DNA from: JADKAC01 sp964492065
Lineage (GTDB): Bacteria; Bacteroidota; Bacteroidia; Chitinophagales; BACL12
Direction: 5' to 3'
Assembly: GCA_964492065.1 (NCBI GenBank)
Contig: CAZBHH010000013.1
Span: 1 to 64,000 of the forward strand
Length of the DNA: 64,000 bases
Shown here: in pieces, positions 32,530 through 40,216 of the stretch
Layout of the letters: every line of letters starts with the position of its first letter
How positions within the stretch are numbered: the stretch's first letter is position 1
Made by a program: the position numbers and the translations under genes
Notes under the pieces: generated by a model
Told to the model about the DNA's origin: nothing
Databases searched by the model: none
What the model saw: the letters and a program-made list of their open reading frames with translations, nothing else

Positions 32530-32973
32530 TTAATTATTCCACGGCGCATCGCCAATTACATTAATTCCCATACTCCTGGCAGTACCGGCCACCATTTTCA
32601 TGGCGCTCTCGATGCTGAAGCAATTCAGGTCGGGCATTTTCTCTTCTGCAATGGATTTCACCTGCTCCCAGGTAACATTGCCCACTTTATTGCGATTGGG
32701 TTCGGCGGATCCTTTTTGCTTTTTTGCCGCTTCCAGGATCAGAACCGTTGCCGGCGGTGTTTTAATGATAAAATCAAAGGACTTATCCTTATAAACGGTT
32801 ATCAATACCGGCAATATCTTTCCCTGCTTATCCTGGGTTCTGGCATTAAACTGCTTGCAGAACTCCATGATATTAATTCCTTTGGAGCCAAGCGCAGGCC
32901 CGATGGGTGGAGCGGGGTTCGCCTGTCCTCCTTTCACCTGTAATTTTACATAGGTAATAATTTCCTTTGCCAT
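32530..32973 (-). CDS. rplK: 50S ribosomal protein L11
   Basis: GTPase-centre protein of the large subunit, 147 aa. The N-terminal domain has the proline-rich QANPAPPIGPALGSKGINIM and FNARTQDKQG segments, and the C-terminal rRNA-binding domain has GTARSMGINVIG. The gene follows nusG with 1 nt between them and precedes rplA, the standard order. Confidence 0.98.
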   Translation of the reverse strand: MAKEIITYVKLQVKGGQANPAPPIGPALGSKGINIMEFCKQFNARTQDKQGKILPVLITVYKDKSFDFIIKTPPATVLILEAAKKQKGSAEPNRNKVGNVTWEQVKSIAEEKMPDLNCFSIESAMKMVAGTARSMGINVIGDAPWNN

Positions 32974-32974
32974 T

Positions 32975-33541
32975 TCAGCTTACTTTTTCTACTTGTACAA
33001 AATTCAATTCAACCGGTGTTCTCCTGCCGAAAATTTTAACTATCACTTTCAACTTTTTCTTGTCTTCATAAATCTCATCCACATTGCCTAAGAAATCATT
33101 GAACGGCCCGTCGATAATTTTCACGGTTTCACCTATAATAAAAGGTTCGTTCAGCGATACGCCTTCCTCGCTCATTTCATCCATTTTGCCCATGATCCGG
33201 TTTATTTCCGATTTGCGCAGGGCAACGGGATTCTCTTTGCCGAGGAAATGAATCACATTGGTAATACCCGAGATTGTTTGCAACATATCGTGTGTTACTT
33301 TTCCATCATTCACTTCCAGCAGGATGTATCCCGGCAGCGAGTTTTTTTCCTGTATTACCTTCTTACCGTTTTTAATTTTATAAATCTTTTCAGTGGGTAC
33401 CAATACGTTGAGAACGGCCTGACTCCACCCGTTGCGGTGGACGTTCTGCTCAATGTATTCCTTGAGTTTGCGCTCCTTGCCGCTTATTACCCGCAATACA
33501 TACCACTTCGTTTCTTCAGCCATTGTTCCGTATTCAGTCAT
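32975..33541 (-). CDS. nusG: Transcription termination/antitermination factor NusG
   Basis: Binds RNA polymerase and couples it to Rho or the ribosome. The N-terminal NGN domain starts KWYVLRVISGKERKLKEYIE and includes PGYILLEVN. The C-terminal KOW domain has ETVKIIDGPFNDFLGNVDEI. The ATG at 33541 shares one base with the secE stop (TAATG). An internal start at 33523 (MAEETKWYVL) matches the usual family N-terminus better, so the protein is 188 or 182 aa. Confidence 0.97.
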   Translation of the reverse strand: MTEYGTMAEETKWYVLRVISGKERKLKEYIEQNVHRNGWSQAVLNVLVPTEKIYKIKNGKKVIQEKNSLPGYILLEVNDGKVTHDMLQTISGITNVIHFLGKENPVALRKSEINRIMGKMDEMSEEGVSLNEPFIIGETVKIIDGPFNDFLGNVDEIYEDKKKLKVIVKIFGRRTPVELNFVQVEKVS

Positions 33542-33732
33542 TAAAATAAACCGTAGAATAAAGTCAGCCCCTCGCTGGAAACGAAGTCCATCACAAAAAT
33601 CACTAATGAAAGAATGACCGCTGCCACCAGTACAATTGTAGCGCTATTCTGCAATTCGGGCCAGGTCGGCCAGTTTACTTTGTAGCGCAGTTCCTGGTAG
33701 GACTCCATGATATATGCTCTGATCTTTTTCAT
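33541..33732 (-). CDS. secE: Preprotein translocase subunit SecE
   Basis: Single-span subunit of the SecYEG translocon, 63 aa. It has an amphipathic N-terminal helix with ESYQELRYKVNWPTWPELQ (the conserved V-x-WP motif) and one membrane span, ATIVLVAAVILSLVIFVMDF. The length and position before nusG are standard. It lies 15 nt after the tRNA-Trp gene on the same strand and overlaps nusG by one base, so it is probably co-transcribed with it. Confidence 0.97.
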   Translation of the reverse strand: MKKIRAYIMESYQELRYKVNWPTWPELQNSATIVLVAAVILSLVIFVMDFVSSEGLTLFYGLF

Positions 33733-33747
33733 AGTACATTTTTATTG

Positions 33748-33820
33748 CACGGGTGGAGAGACTCGAACTCCCAGCCTACGGTTTTGGAGACCGCCACTCT
33801 ACCAATTGAGCTACACCCGT
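33748..33820 (-). tRNA. tRNA-Trp (CCA)
   Basis: A 73-nt cloverleaf with acceptor ACGGGTG/CACCCGT, D-arm AGCTCAATTGGTAGAG, anticodon stem GCGGT/ACCGT with loop CTCCAAA (anticodon CCA) and T-arm with GTTCGAGTC. The discriminator is G and CCA is not encoded. It sits between tuf and secE, as in many bacteria. Confidence 0.97.
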
Positions 33821-33862
33821 ATAGGAGGGAACCCGCACGAGTAGCGGACTTCCAACTATCGT

Positions 33863-35050
33863 TTACTTAATAATTTCGGTTACCTGGCCGGCGCCCACTG
33901 TCCTGCCGCCTTCGCGAATTGCAAAGCGCAATCCCTTTTCCATTGCGATAGGATAGATCAGTTTCACCGTCATGGTAATATTATCGCCGGGCATCACCAT
34001 TTCAACGCCATCGGGCAATGTCACCTCGCCGGTAACATCCGTAGTGCGGAAATAAAACTGCGGGCGGTACTTATTAAAGAATGGCGTATGACGTCCACCT
34101 TCTTCTTTTTTCAGTACATAAGTCTCGCATTTAAATTCGGTATGCGGAGTCACGGAGGCGGGTTTGCAAATTACCATACCCCTGCGGATCTGATCTTTTT
34201 CAATACCACGCAACAGCAGCCCCACGTTATCGCCCGCTTCGCCGCGGTCTAATATTTTGCGGAACATTTCGACACCGGTAACGGTAGATTTCATGGTTTC
34301 GAATGTCAACCCGATGATATCCACTGCTTCACCTGAGTTGATAACACCCCTTTCGATTCTTCCGGTAGCCACTGTACCGCGGCCGGTGATGGAGAATACG
34401 TCTTCCACCGGCATCAGGAACGGCTTGTCCACTTCCCTGGGAGGAATTGGAATATCGGCATCTACTGCTGCCATCAGGTCGAGGATTTGCTGCTTACTGC
34501 CCGCATCGCCTTCCATGGCCTTGAGTGCAGAACCGCGGATTATGGAAATAGAATCACCGGGGTACTCGTAGAAAGTCAGCAGGTCGCGGATTTCCATTTC
34601 AACGAGATCCAATAATTCGGGGTCATCCACCAGGTCCACTTTATTCATAAAAACCACGATGGCCGGAACGCCTACCTGACGGGCTAACAGGATGTGCTCA
34701 CGGGTTTGCGGCATCGGGCCGTCGGTAGCGGCTACCACGAGGATGGCGCCATCCATTTGGGCAGCACCGGTAACCATGTTCTTCACATAGTCGGCGTGTC
34801 CGGGGCAATCCACGTGTGCATAGTGGCGATTCTGAGTCGCATACTCCACGTGGGATGTATTGATGGTAATACCCCTTTCCTTTTCTTCAGGTGCATTGTC
34901 AATTGAATCATAATCCTTTTTCTCTGCCAGTCCCATATCGGATAAAATCATGGTAATTGCAGCAGTAAGGGTAGTTTTACCGTGATCCACGTGCCCAATG
35001 GTCCCAATGTTCACGTGCGGTTTTGAACGTACGAATTGTTCTTTAGCCAT
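33863..35050 (-). CDS. tuf: Elongation factor Tu
   Basis: GTPase that delivers aminoacyl-tRNA to the ribosome, 395 aa, full length. It has G1 GHVDHGKT (residues 19-26), G3 DCPGHADY, G4 NKVD and G5 as SAL. Domains II and III follow in the normal order and end in RTVGAGQVTEI. It is the only tuf in this window and is flanked by tRNA genes on both sides, as in the classical tRNA-tufB arrangement. Confidence 0.99.
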   Translation of the reverse strand: MAKEQFVRSKPHVNIGTIGHVDHGKTTLTAAITMILSDMGLAEKKDYDSIDNAPEEKERGITINTSHVEYATQNRHYAHVDCPGHADYVKNMVTGAAQMDGAILVVAATDGPMPQTREHILLARQVGVPAIVVFMNKVDLVDDPELLDLVEMEIRDLLTFYEYPGDSISIIRGSALKAMEGDAGSKQQILDLMAAVDADIPIPPREVDKPFLMPVEDVFSITGRGTVATGRIERGVINSGEAVDIIGLTFETMKSTVTGVEMFRKILDRGEAGDNVGLLLRGIEKDQIRRGMVICKPASVTPHTEFKCETYVLKKEEGGRHTPFFNKYRPQFYFRTTDVTGEVTLPDGVEMVMPGDNITMTVKLIYPIAMEKGLRFAIREGGRTVGAGQVTEIIK

Positions 35051-35109
35051 TTTTATTGAGTTTAAAACTTGTTTATAATAATAATAATATCACACCTCTC
35101 TAACAACGG

Positions 35110-35182
35110 AGCCAATGACCAGGATCGAACTGGTGACCTCATCCTTACCATGGATGTGCTCTACCAACTGAGCTACATTGGC
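35110..35182 (-). tRNA. tRNA-Thr (GGT)
   Basis: A 73-nt cloverleaf with acceptor GCCAATG/CATTGGC, anticodon stem CATCC/GGATG and loop ATGGTAA (anticodon GGT). The T-loop is GTTCGATCC. It is the last of the four-tRNA cluster before tuf. Confidence 0.97.
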
Positions 35183-35258
35183 AGATTCACCACAACTGTC
35201 GCTGCGATGATTCTTTAATTTTCCATTCATATAGTTTTATGTCATTTCGGACAATAAG

Positions 35259-35331
35259 AGCGGGAGACGAGATTCGAACCCGCGACCCTCAGCTTGGAAG
35301 GCTGATGCTCTACCAACTGAGCTACTCCCGC
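35259..35331 (-). tRNA. tRNA-Gly (TCC)
   Basis: A 73-nt cloverleaf with acceptor GCGGGAG/CTCCCGC, anticodon stem TCAGC/GCTGA and loop CTTCCAA (anticodon TCC). The discriminator is U and the CCA end is not encoded. Confidence 0.97.
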
Positions 35332-35410
35332 ATCTTGTTCGTTTTGAGTTTAGGTTATGAAGGCGAATGCCTGTGCATTCTTGCTCAATCGGTCATAACC
35401 GGACTCATCG

Positions 35411-35493
35411 TGGGGAGAGGTGGATTCGAACCACCGAAGTCGTAAGACAACAGATTTACAGTCTGCCCCATTTGGCCACTCTGGAATCTCCCC
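35411..35493 (-). tRNA. tRNA-Tyr (GTA)
   Basis: An 83-nt class II tRNA with acceptor GGGGAGA/TCTCCCC, anticodon stem GCAGA/TCTGT, loop CTGTAAA (anticodon GTA) and a long variable arm. The discriminator is A. Confidence 0.97.
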
Positions 35494-35503
35494 AAAAGCA
35501 ACG

Positions 35504-35576
35504 AGCCAATGGAGGGACTCGAACCCCCGACCAGCTGATTACAAATCAGCTGCTCTACCAACTGAGCTACATTGGC
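35504..35576 (-). tRNA. tRNA-Thr (TGT)
   Basis: A 73-nt cloverleaf with acceptor GCCAATG/CATTGGC, anticodon stem GCTGA/TCAGC and loop TTTGTAA (anticodon TGT). It is 10 nt upstream of tRNA-Tyr in transcription order and first of the cluster. Confidence 0.97.
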
Positions 35577-35680
35577 CAATCCACTCTTCAAAATTTCAAA
35601 GACTCAGGCATTTCCGGCAACCCCTGTCGAAAAATGCCCGCAAATATAAAACTAAATATTGGTAATGCTAAAATTTTAAA

Positions 35681-35983
35681 CTATTTCTCCTGGAATTTTT
35701 CTTTCCGCTTCATAATCTGCCGGCGCAGGTCTTCGAAACACTCGTCCACCGACTCCTCGAAGGATTTGTTTATATTCTTGGCAAACAGGTCTGTACCTGG
35801 CAGAAACAACCGCACTTCGGCCACCTTATCCTTTACCTGGGCATTGACATTTTCTAATTTCAGGTACACTTCCGCCTTCTGGATTCTATCGTAGAATGTA
35901 TCGAGTTTACCTATTTTCTTTTCAATATAATCGATGAGTTTTCCATCGACAGTAAACCGGATTGACTGGACATCTATTTGCAT
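35681..35983 (-). CDS. hpf: Short-form ribosome hibernation factor (HPF/RaiA family)
   Basis: A 100-aa protein of the short HPF/YfiA class that binds the 30S A and P sites in starved cells and protects or dimerises ribosomes. It has the start MQIDVQSIRFTVDGKLIDYI, the core KLDTFYDRIQKAEVYLKL and the C-terminal basic helix EDLRRQIMKRKEKF. The long C-terminal dimerisation domain of long-form HPF is missing. It lies between the recombinase gene and the tRNA cluster on the same strand, so it is probably expressed with translation genes. Confidence 0.93.
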   Translation of the reverse strand: MQIDVQSIRFTVDGKLIDYIEKKIGKLDTFYDRIQKAEVYLKLENVNAQVKDKVAEVRLFLPGTDLFAKNINKSFEESVDECFEDLRRQIMKRKEKFQEK

Positions 35984-36009
35984 AACATTTCATTTTTATG
36001 GTTAATATT

Positions 36010-36924
36010 TCAGGCTTTCGGATGCGCCTGTTTGTGTGCTTCTTTTAATTTTTCAATCGTATTATGGGTATATACCTGGGTACTGGCCAAACTGGCATGG
36101 CCGAGCAGTTCCTTAATTGCGTTTAATTCGGCTCCGTTATTGCTTAAATGCGTGGCAAATGAGTGCCGCAGCACGTGGGGGCTTCTCCTGGTGATACTCG
36201 TATTGCCGGTTAATACTCTGTTCACGATGGTGTAAATTAATCCCGGATAAGCGGGCGCACCTTTTTCTGTTACTAATAAAATCGGTGAATCTCCAAATAT
36301 ACTGTTTCTAATCTTCAAATAGGAATTAAACAGCGCCTGCAACCTTAAGTTTACCGGAATTATTCTTTCCTTATTGCCTTTTCCCAGCACTTTCACCGTA
36401 TTATTGAAGGTATCGAGGGAATGGGAATGAAGCCCTAACAATTCGCTGCGCCGCATACCGGTGGAATAGAGCAAATCTATTATCAGCATATCCCGCAATT
36501 TGACAAAGATTTCGATGGGCTCTGTCTCGGGGTAATCGGTTTGAATGGATTTGAACACTTTATCCATTGCTGCGGGGTCCACGAATACGGGTAGCGGTTT
36601 GGGAATCCTGGGGGCCACCACTTTCTGCATCGGATTTTTTTGGATAAGGCCTTTGCGCAGCAGAAATCTGTAATAGGTCTTTAAGGCTGAGATTTTCCGG
36701 TTTACGGATTTGGCTTCTACGCCTTTTTCCATCAGGCTGGCAATCCAGGAACGCACATGCCGGTGTGTTACCTCTACCAGGTCTGTTCCGGTGTCGATTT
36801 GTAGCAGTTGCAGGTAGGCGCCGAATTGCCCAATATCTCTGCGGTAAGCTTCCAGTGTGTGCTTACTGTATCTTTTTTCGAATTGTAAATATGTGAAAAA
36901 CCCGTTCAGATGCATAGCGCCCAA
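36010..36924 (-). CDS. XerC-like tyrosine recombinase
   Basis: A 304-aa site-specific recombinase. The N-terminal SAM-like DNA-binding domain (FFTYLQFEKRYSKHTLEAYR) is followed by the catalytic domain with Arg in STGMRRSELLGL, Lys in VLGKGNKERIIPV, HxxR as HVLRHSFATHL, the second His in LGHASLASTQ and the nucleophile Tyr in VYTH. Its fixed place between rpsU and hpf is the normal Bacteroidota location for a housekeeping Xer recombinase acting at dif, not a phage integrase. The start may be four codons in (MHLNGF, 36915). Confidence 0.92.
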   Translation of the reverse strand: MGAMHLNGFFTYLQFEKRYSKHTLEAYRRDIGQFGAYLQLLQIDTGTDLVEVTHRHVRSWIASLMEKGVEAKSVNRKISALKTYYRFLLRKGLIQKNPMQKVVAPRIPKPLPVFVDPAAMDKVFKSIQTDYPETEPIEIFVKLRDMLIIDLLYSTGMRRSELLGLHSHSLDTFNNTVKVLGKGNKERIIPVNLRLQALFNSYLKIRNSIFGDSPILLVTEKGAPAYPGLIYTIVNRVLTGNTSITRRSPHVLRHSFATHLSNNGAELNAIKELLGHASLASTQVYTHNTIEKLKEAHKQAHPKA

Positions 36925-36952
36925 TAAGTTTTAGAACGAGCGGGGGGAGGGT

Positions 36953-37147
36953 TTATTCCTCCATTTCCATCATAATCTGTTGGCGGTACTTGGCCTTCAG
37001 TATTTCAGTGCGCCTGACGATTGAAGGTTTCGTATATGCCTGGCGTTTTCTAAGTTCACGCAGAATGCCGGCCTTTTCAAATTTCTTTTTGTAGTTTTTC
37101 AAGGCTTTGTCAATAGTTTCTGCTTCTCTGGCATCAATAATTAGCAT
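36953..37147 (-). CDS. rpsU: 30S ribosomal protein S21
   Basis: A small basic protein of the 30S subunit, 64 aa. LIIDAREAETIDKALKNYKK and the KFEKAGILRELRKRQAYTKP segment are diagnostic. In Bacteroidota S21 has been linked to sequestering the anti-Shine-Dalgarno tail of 16S rRNA. It is the first gene of the translation block, with a -7 box upstream. Confidence 0.97.
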   Translation of the reverse strand: MLIIDAREAETIDKALKNYKKKFEKAGILRELRKRQAYTKPSIVRRTEILKAKYRQQIMMEMEE

Positions 37148-37172
37148 ATAATCTTTTATGGTTTAAGGACGG

Positions 37173-37180
37173 CAAAGTTA
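37173..37180 (-). promoter_or_regulatory. Putative -7 box of the rpsU-xerC-hpf unit
   Basis: The minus strand reads TAACTTTG, an exact TAnnTTTG match 25 nt before the rpsU ATG, in the 64-nt gap after the acyl-CoA dehydrogenase gene. Confidence 0.5.
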
Positions 37181-37211
37181 ACATCTTCATTTTAAATTAC
37201 CTAATGCCGGT

Positions 37212-38351
37212 TCAGGCCAGGATTTCCCTGGCTATCACCAGTTTTTGTATTTCCGAGGTTCCTTCGCCGATGGTACAGAGTTTTGAGTCGCGGTAAAATT
37301 TCTCTACGGGATAATCCTTGGTATATCCGTAGCCGCCGAAAATTTGCACTGCATCATTGGATATACTTACTGCAGCTTCCGAAGTATAGTATTTGGCCAT
37401 GGCGGAAATTTTCGTAACGGCTTCTCCCCTGTTTTTCAGGTCGGCAGCCTGCATGGTGAGCAATTCTCCTGCCTTTATTTTTGTTGCCATATCGGCGAGC
37501 TTGAAGCCTATACCCTGAAAATTTGCAATGGGTTGGTCGAACTGCCGGCGTTCCTGTGCATATTTTTTTGCTGCCAGGTAAGCGCCTTCGGCAATGCCCA
37601 GGCCTAAGGCAGCGATGGAAATGCGCCCGCCATCTAACACCTTCATCGCCTGTTTAAACCCCGATCCCACTTCGCCGATCAGGTTGGCACCGGGGATACG
37701 GCAGTTGTCAAAGATGAGTTCCGTAGTTTCTGAAGCCCGCATTCCCAGTTTGTTTTCTTTCTTTCCGGCAGAGAATCCGGGCGTATTGCGCTCAACGATA
37801 AAGGCGCTCGCATTGTTTTTCGACCTGGGTTCTCCGGTTCTGGCAATCACGACAACGACGTCTGAAGATTTACCATGTGTAATCCAGCACTTGGTTCCAT
37901 TCAACACCCAGGAGTCGCCCTCCTGCCGGGCGGTGCATTGCATATTGCCGGCATCGCTGCCTGTATTGGGTTCGGTAAGGCCCCAGGCGCCAATCCACTC
38001 GGCCGAAGCTAAGAGCGGGAGATATTTCTTCTTTTGCTCTTCACTGCCGTGTTGCAAAATATGGCCGGTGCACAGGGAGTTGTGAGCTGCCACCGATAAC
38101 CCGATGGAGCCGCAAACTTTTGCTATTTCGCGGATGATATTGACATATTCGATATATCCGAAACCGGAACCGCCATAAGATTCCGGAACGAGAACGCCCA
38201 TCAGCCCCAGCGAGCCCGCCTTCTTAAATACCTCTATGGGGAAGATTTGCTCTTCATCCCAAACCATCATATCCGGCCGGATATATTTCTCTGCAAAATC
38301 TCTTGCCACCGCAGACACCATTTCCAATGATTCTGATGTTGTAAAATCCAT
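37212..38351 (-). CDS. Acyl-CoA dehydrogenase
   Basis: FAD enzyme of 379 aa that forms the alpha-beta double bond in acyl-CoA, in fatty acid or branched-chain catabolism. It has GAWGLTEPNTGSDAGNM (FAD/substrate loop), the second signature QIFGGYGYTKDYPVEKFYRD and the catalytic-base position in IGEGTSEIQKLVIAREI (Glu of GEGTSEIQ), typical of short/butyryl-CoA dehydrogenases. It follows apt by 6 nt and is the last gene of that operon. Chain-length preference cannot be read. Confidence 0.93.
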   Translation of the reverse strand: MDFTTSESLEMVSAVARDFAEKYIRPDMMVWDEEQIFPIEVFKKAGSLGLMGVLVPESYGGSGFGYIEYVNIIREIAKVCGSIGLSVAAHNSLCTGHILQHGSEEQKKKYLPLLASAEWIGAWGLTEPNTGSDAGNMQCTARQEGDSWVLNGTKCWITHGKSSDVVVVIARTGEPRSKNNASAFIVERNTPGFSAGKKENKLGMRASETTELIFDNCRIPGANLIGEVGSGFKQAMKVLDGGRISIAALGLGIAEGAYLAAKKYAQERRQFDQPIANFQGIGFKLADMATKIKAGELLTMQAADLKNRGEAVTKISAMAKYYTSEAAVSISNDAVQIFGGYGYTKDYPVEKFYRDSKLCTIGEGTSEIQKLVIAREILA

Positions 38352-38357
38352 ATGTAT

Positions 38358-38891
38358 TTATTGATAGGTTACTAATGAAATAATTCTTGACCCGTATTGT
38401 TCGAGGCGTTTCCTGCCATGTAAAAACTGCAATTCCAACAGGAAGGCAAAGGCCGCCACCCGTGCGTGGCGCATTTTCATGAGCTCAGTCGCCGCAGCGG
38501 CAGTGCCGCCCGTAGCCAGCAGGTCGTCGTGAACGAGTACATTCCATCCGGCCCGGATATCGTCCAGGTGTACCTCCACGGTAGCGGAACCATATTCCAG
38601 ATCGTAGGTAAATTCAATGGTTTCACCGGGCAACTTTCCCTTCTTTCGAATGGGAATAAAAGGCACGTTAAGTTTATGCGCCAGCAACATGCCGTAGAGA
38701 AATCCGCGACTCTCGACGGCGCAAACGGCATCAATTTTTTCTCCGCTCACCGCATCGATGATTGCGTCGGTTATATCTTCGGTAAGCGCCGGGTCCAACA
38801 GTAAAGGCGTTAAATCTTTAAACACCACACCTTCTTTTGGAAAATCCGCCACATCGCGGATTGCACGTTTTATTCTATCTTCTAAAGTCAT
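38358..38891 (-). CDS. apt: Adenine phosphoribosyltransferase
   Basis: Purine salvage enzyme converting adenine and PRPP to AMP, 177 aa. It starts LEDRIKRAIRDVADFPKEGVVFKD and has AVESRGFLYGMLLA and the PRPP loop VLVHDDLLATGGTAAAA. It overlaps the upstream helix-hairpin-helix gene by 4 nt, so the two are translationally coupled. Confidence 0.96.
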   Translation of the reverse strand: MTLEDRIKRAIRDVADFPKEGVVFKDLTPLLLDPALTEDITDAIIDAVSGEKIDAVCAVESRGFLYGMLLAHKLNVPFIPIRKKGKLPGETIEFTYDLEYGSATVEVHLDDIRAGWNVLVHDDLLATGGTAAAATELMKMRHARVAAFAFLLELQFLHGRKRLEQYGSRIISLVTYQ

Positions 38892-40006
38892 AATGTAAGG
38901 TAGTGTACCAGCTTTTCAAATGTTTTCTTTGAAAGGTACCCGGCTTTTACAATTTCGCTTACGCTGTAAAATTTACCCGTTTCATTGCGATACCGGATTA
39001 CAGCAGCCGCAAATTCGTCCGAAATATAAGGATGATTTTTCAATTCCTCTTCCGTGGCGCTGTTAATCGGGATTTGCATTATGGCCGCCGAATCCAGGGT
39101 GTACTGCGCAAATATTGAATCGGCGGTTTCCCGGTTTATGCCCCACACTTCCTGAATCTGCCCTTTGGAATAAAATCCGCCGAGCTTATTGCGGTAGTTG
39201 ATAAAATCCCAGGCCACCTTTTGTGAAAACCCCAGAATCATCAAATCATTTTTTGTCATTGCATTTATTTCCCGAGTGGAAATTTCGCCCGGGGTAGTTG
39301 TACTGCCGGCATCCTCCGCATAGCTGATGACCATATAAGGCTCTAACCGCAAAAAATCCGCCTCCTCAAAACCGTAGATCTTTTTTACATCTTCCACCTT
39401 GCGGAAAGCGCCCCCCTTGTCGAGGTATTTGCCTATGCGTTCGGCAATAGCAGGAGATATGCCCAACTGCACCCAGTCCGCATTTTCAATCTGATTTGGA
39501 TCGAAAATAAAATAGGCAATACTATCGGGCGCCATTGCGGTTTGGGAAACGGGAGCTTCTTTTTCAAACTGCATATACGGTAGCAATCTGTCGAGATATT
39601 CCCGTTTAAATCCATACACTTTCAGCAAATCCGCCGCCGTATAAAATTCGCCGCCGCTTTTCCTGTAGTTGATTATTACGTTTGCAATTTTAGCCGGAAT
39701 ACCTAATTCAATCCATGTGTCGTAATCGATGGCATTGGGGTCAAAGTTGAACAAGGCAATTTCTTTTTCACCGTCAAAACTTTCCACGCTATGCGCCAAA
39801 GTCAGCGAGTCTTTAATGCGCTGCATGGATGCCACCAATGCCCGGTGTTCACTCATTGACGCCTCCCGGCTGGTTCGTGTGAACAAACCCACGATGAAAT
39901 TCTTACTTAAAAAAATCGCCAGTAAAATAACCGCAAAGTAGATGAGTATCCAGCGCTCGCTGCGTGAAAAGGTAAGATGCCTGCGGATAATGCGCTTGAT
40001 TCTCAT
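38888..40006 (-). CDS. Membrane-anchored protein with four helix-hairpin-helix repeats
   Basis: About 372 aa from MRIKRIIRRHLTFSRSERW; an earlier Met at 40018 is possible. A basic N-terminus is followed by one membrane span (ILIYFAVILLAIFLSKNFIV). Four ComEA-like repeats of about 65 residues follow, each with an N/D-x-(A/I)-x-x-x-(D/E)-L-x-x-(L/I)G start and an IIxYR-x-x-GxFY core (e.g. ANVIINYRKSGGEFYTAADL). The fourth begins INSATEEELKNHPYI. Such domains bind DNA non-specifically, and ComEA works in DNA uptake, but whether these repeats face the periplasm is inferred. It leads an operon with apt and the acyl-CoA dehydrogenase. Confidence 0.87.
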   Translation of the reverse strand: MRIKRIIRRHLTFSRSERWILIYFAVILLAIFLSKNFIVGLFTRTSREASMSEHRALVASMQRIKDSLTLAHSVESFDGEKEIALFNFDPNAIDYDTWIELGIPAKIANVIINYRKSGGEFYTAADLLKVYGFKREYLDRLLPYMQFEKEAPVSQTAMAPDSIAYFIFDPNQIENADWVQLGISPAIAERIGKYLDKGGAFRKVEDVKKIYGFEEADFLRLEPYMVISYAEDAGSTTTPGEISTREINAMTKNDLMILGFSQKVAWDFINYRNKLGGFYSKGQIQEVWGINRETADSIFAQYTLDSAAIMQIPINSATEEELKNHPYISDEFAAAVIRYRNETGKFYSVSEIVKAGYLSKKTFEKLVHYLTL

Positions 40007-40071
40007 GGCGATGCACATTCACACCTAAAAATAATCCAAATATTTTTCCGGTGTGCTGAGGCCCGAGAAAT

Positions 40072-40215
40072 TTACCTCAGTGTATCATCATTATCCGTAT
40101 AGGAATCCGGTTCCGGTTTAGGAGGCGTTTTCAATACCTTCCAGAAAAAATAAAACGTGACAATAGTAACGGCGAGCATTACTGTCAGCATTAAAAACAG
40201 AGCAGATCCGTTCAT
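40072..40215 (-). CDS. MetS-like small subunit of the sodium-coupled transporter
   Basis: A 47-aa single-span protein (MNGSALFLMLTVMLAVTIVT, then FYFFWKVLKTPPKPEPDSYT) with a polar C-terminal tail. It starts 1 nt after the stop of the NSS transporter gene, and a GGAGG sequence inside the last transporter codons sits about 8 nt before this ATG, which is why I prefer it to the longer frame from 40278. MetS-type small subunits of methionine/alanine NSS transporters have this size, topology and gene order. Assignment rests on those features; the sequence itself is weakly conserved. Confidence 0.72.
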   Translation of the reverse strand: MNGSALFLMLTVMLAVTIVTFYFFWKVLKTPPKPEPDSYTDNDDTLR

Positions 40216-40216
40216 G

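Noticed and set aside
35239..35894. Short frames with GGFEPP and TGFEPATT-like sequences over the tRNA cluster
   Set aside because: They are translations of tRNA T-arms and acceptor stems; the cloverleaves explain the sequence.
36010..36924. XerC-like gene as the integrase of the tRNA-Pro element
   Set aside because: It is 25 kb away and in the usual housekeeping position between rpsU and hpf.
40060..40090. CTGAGG/CCTCAG hairpin at the end of the MetS-like gene as a terminator
   Set aside because: Only 6 bp, a 13-nt loop and no T tract.
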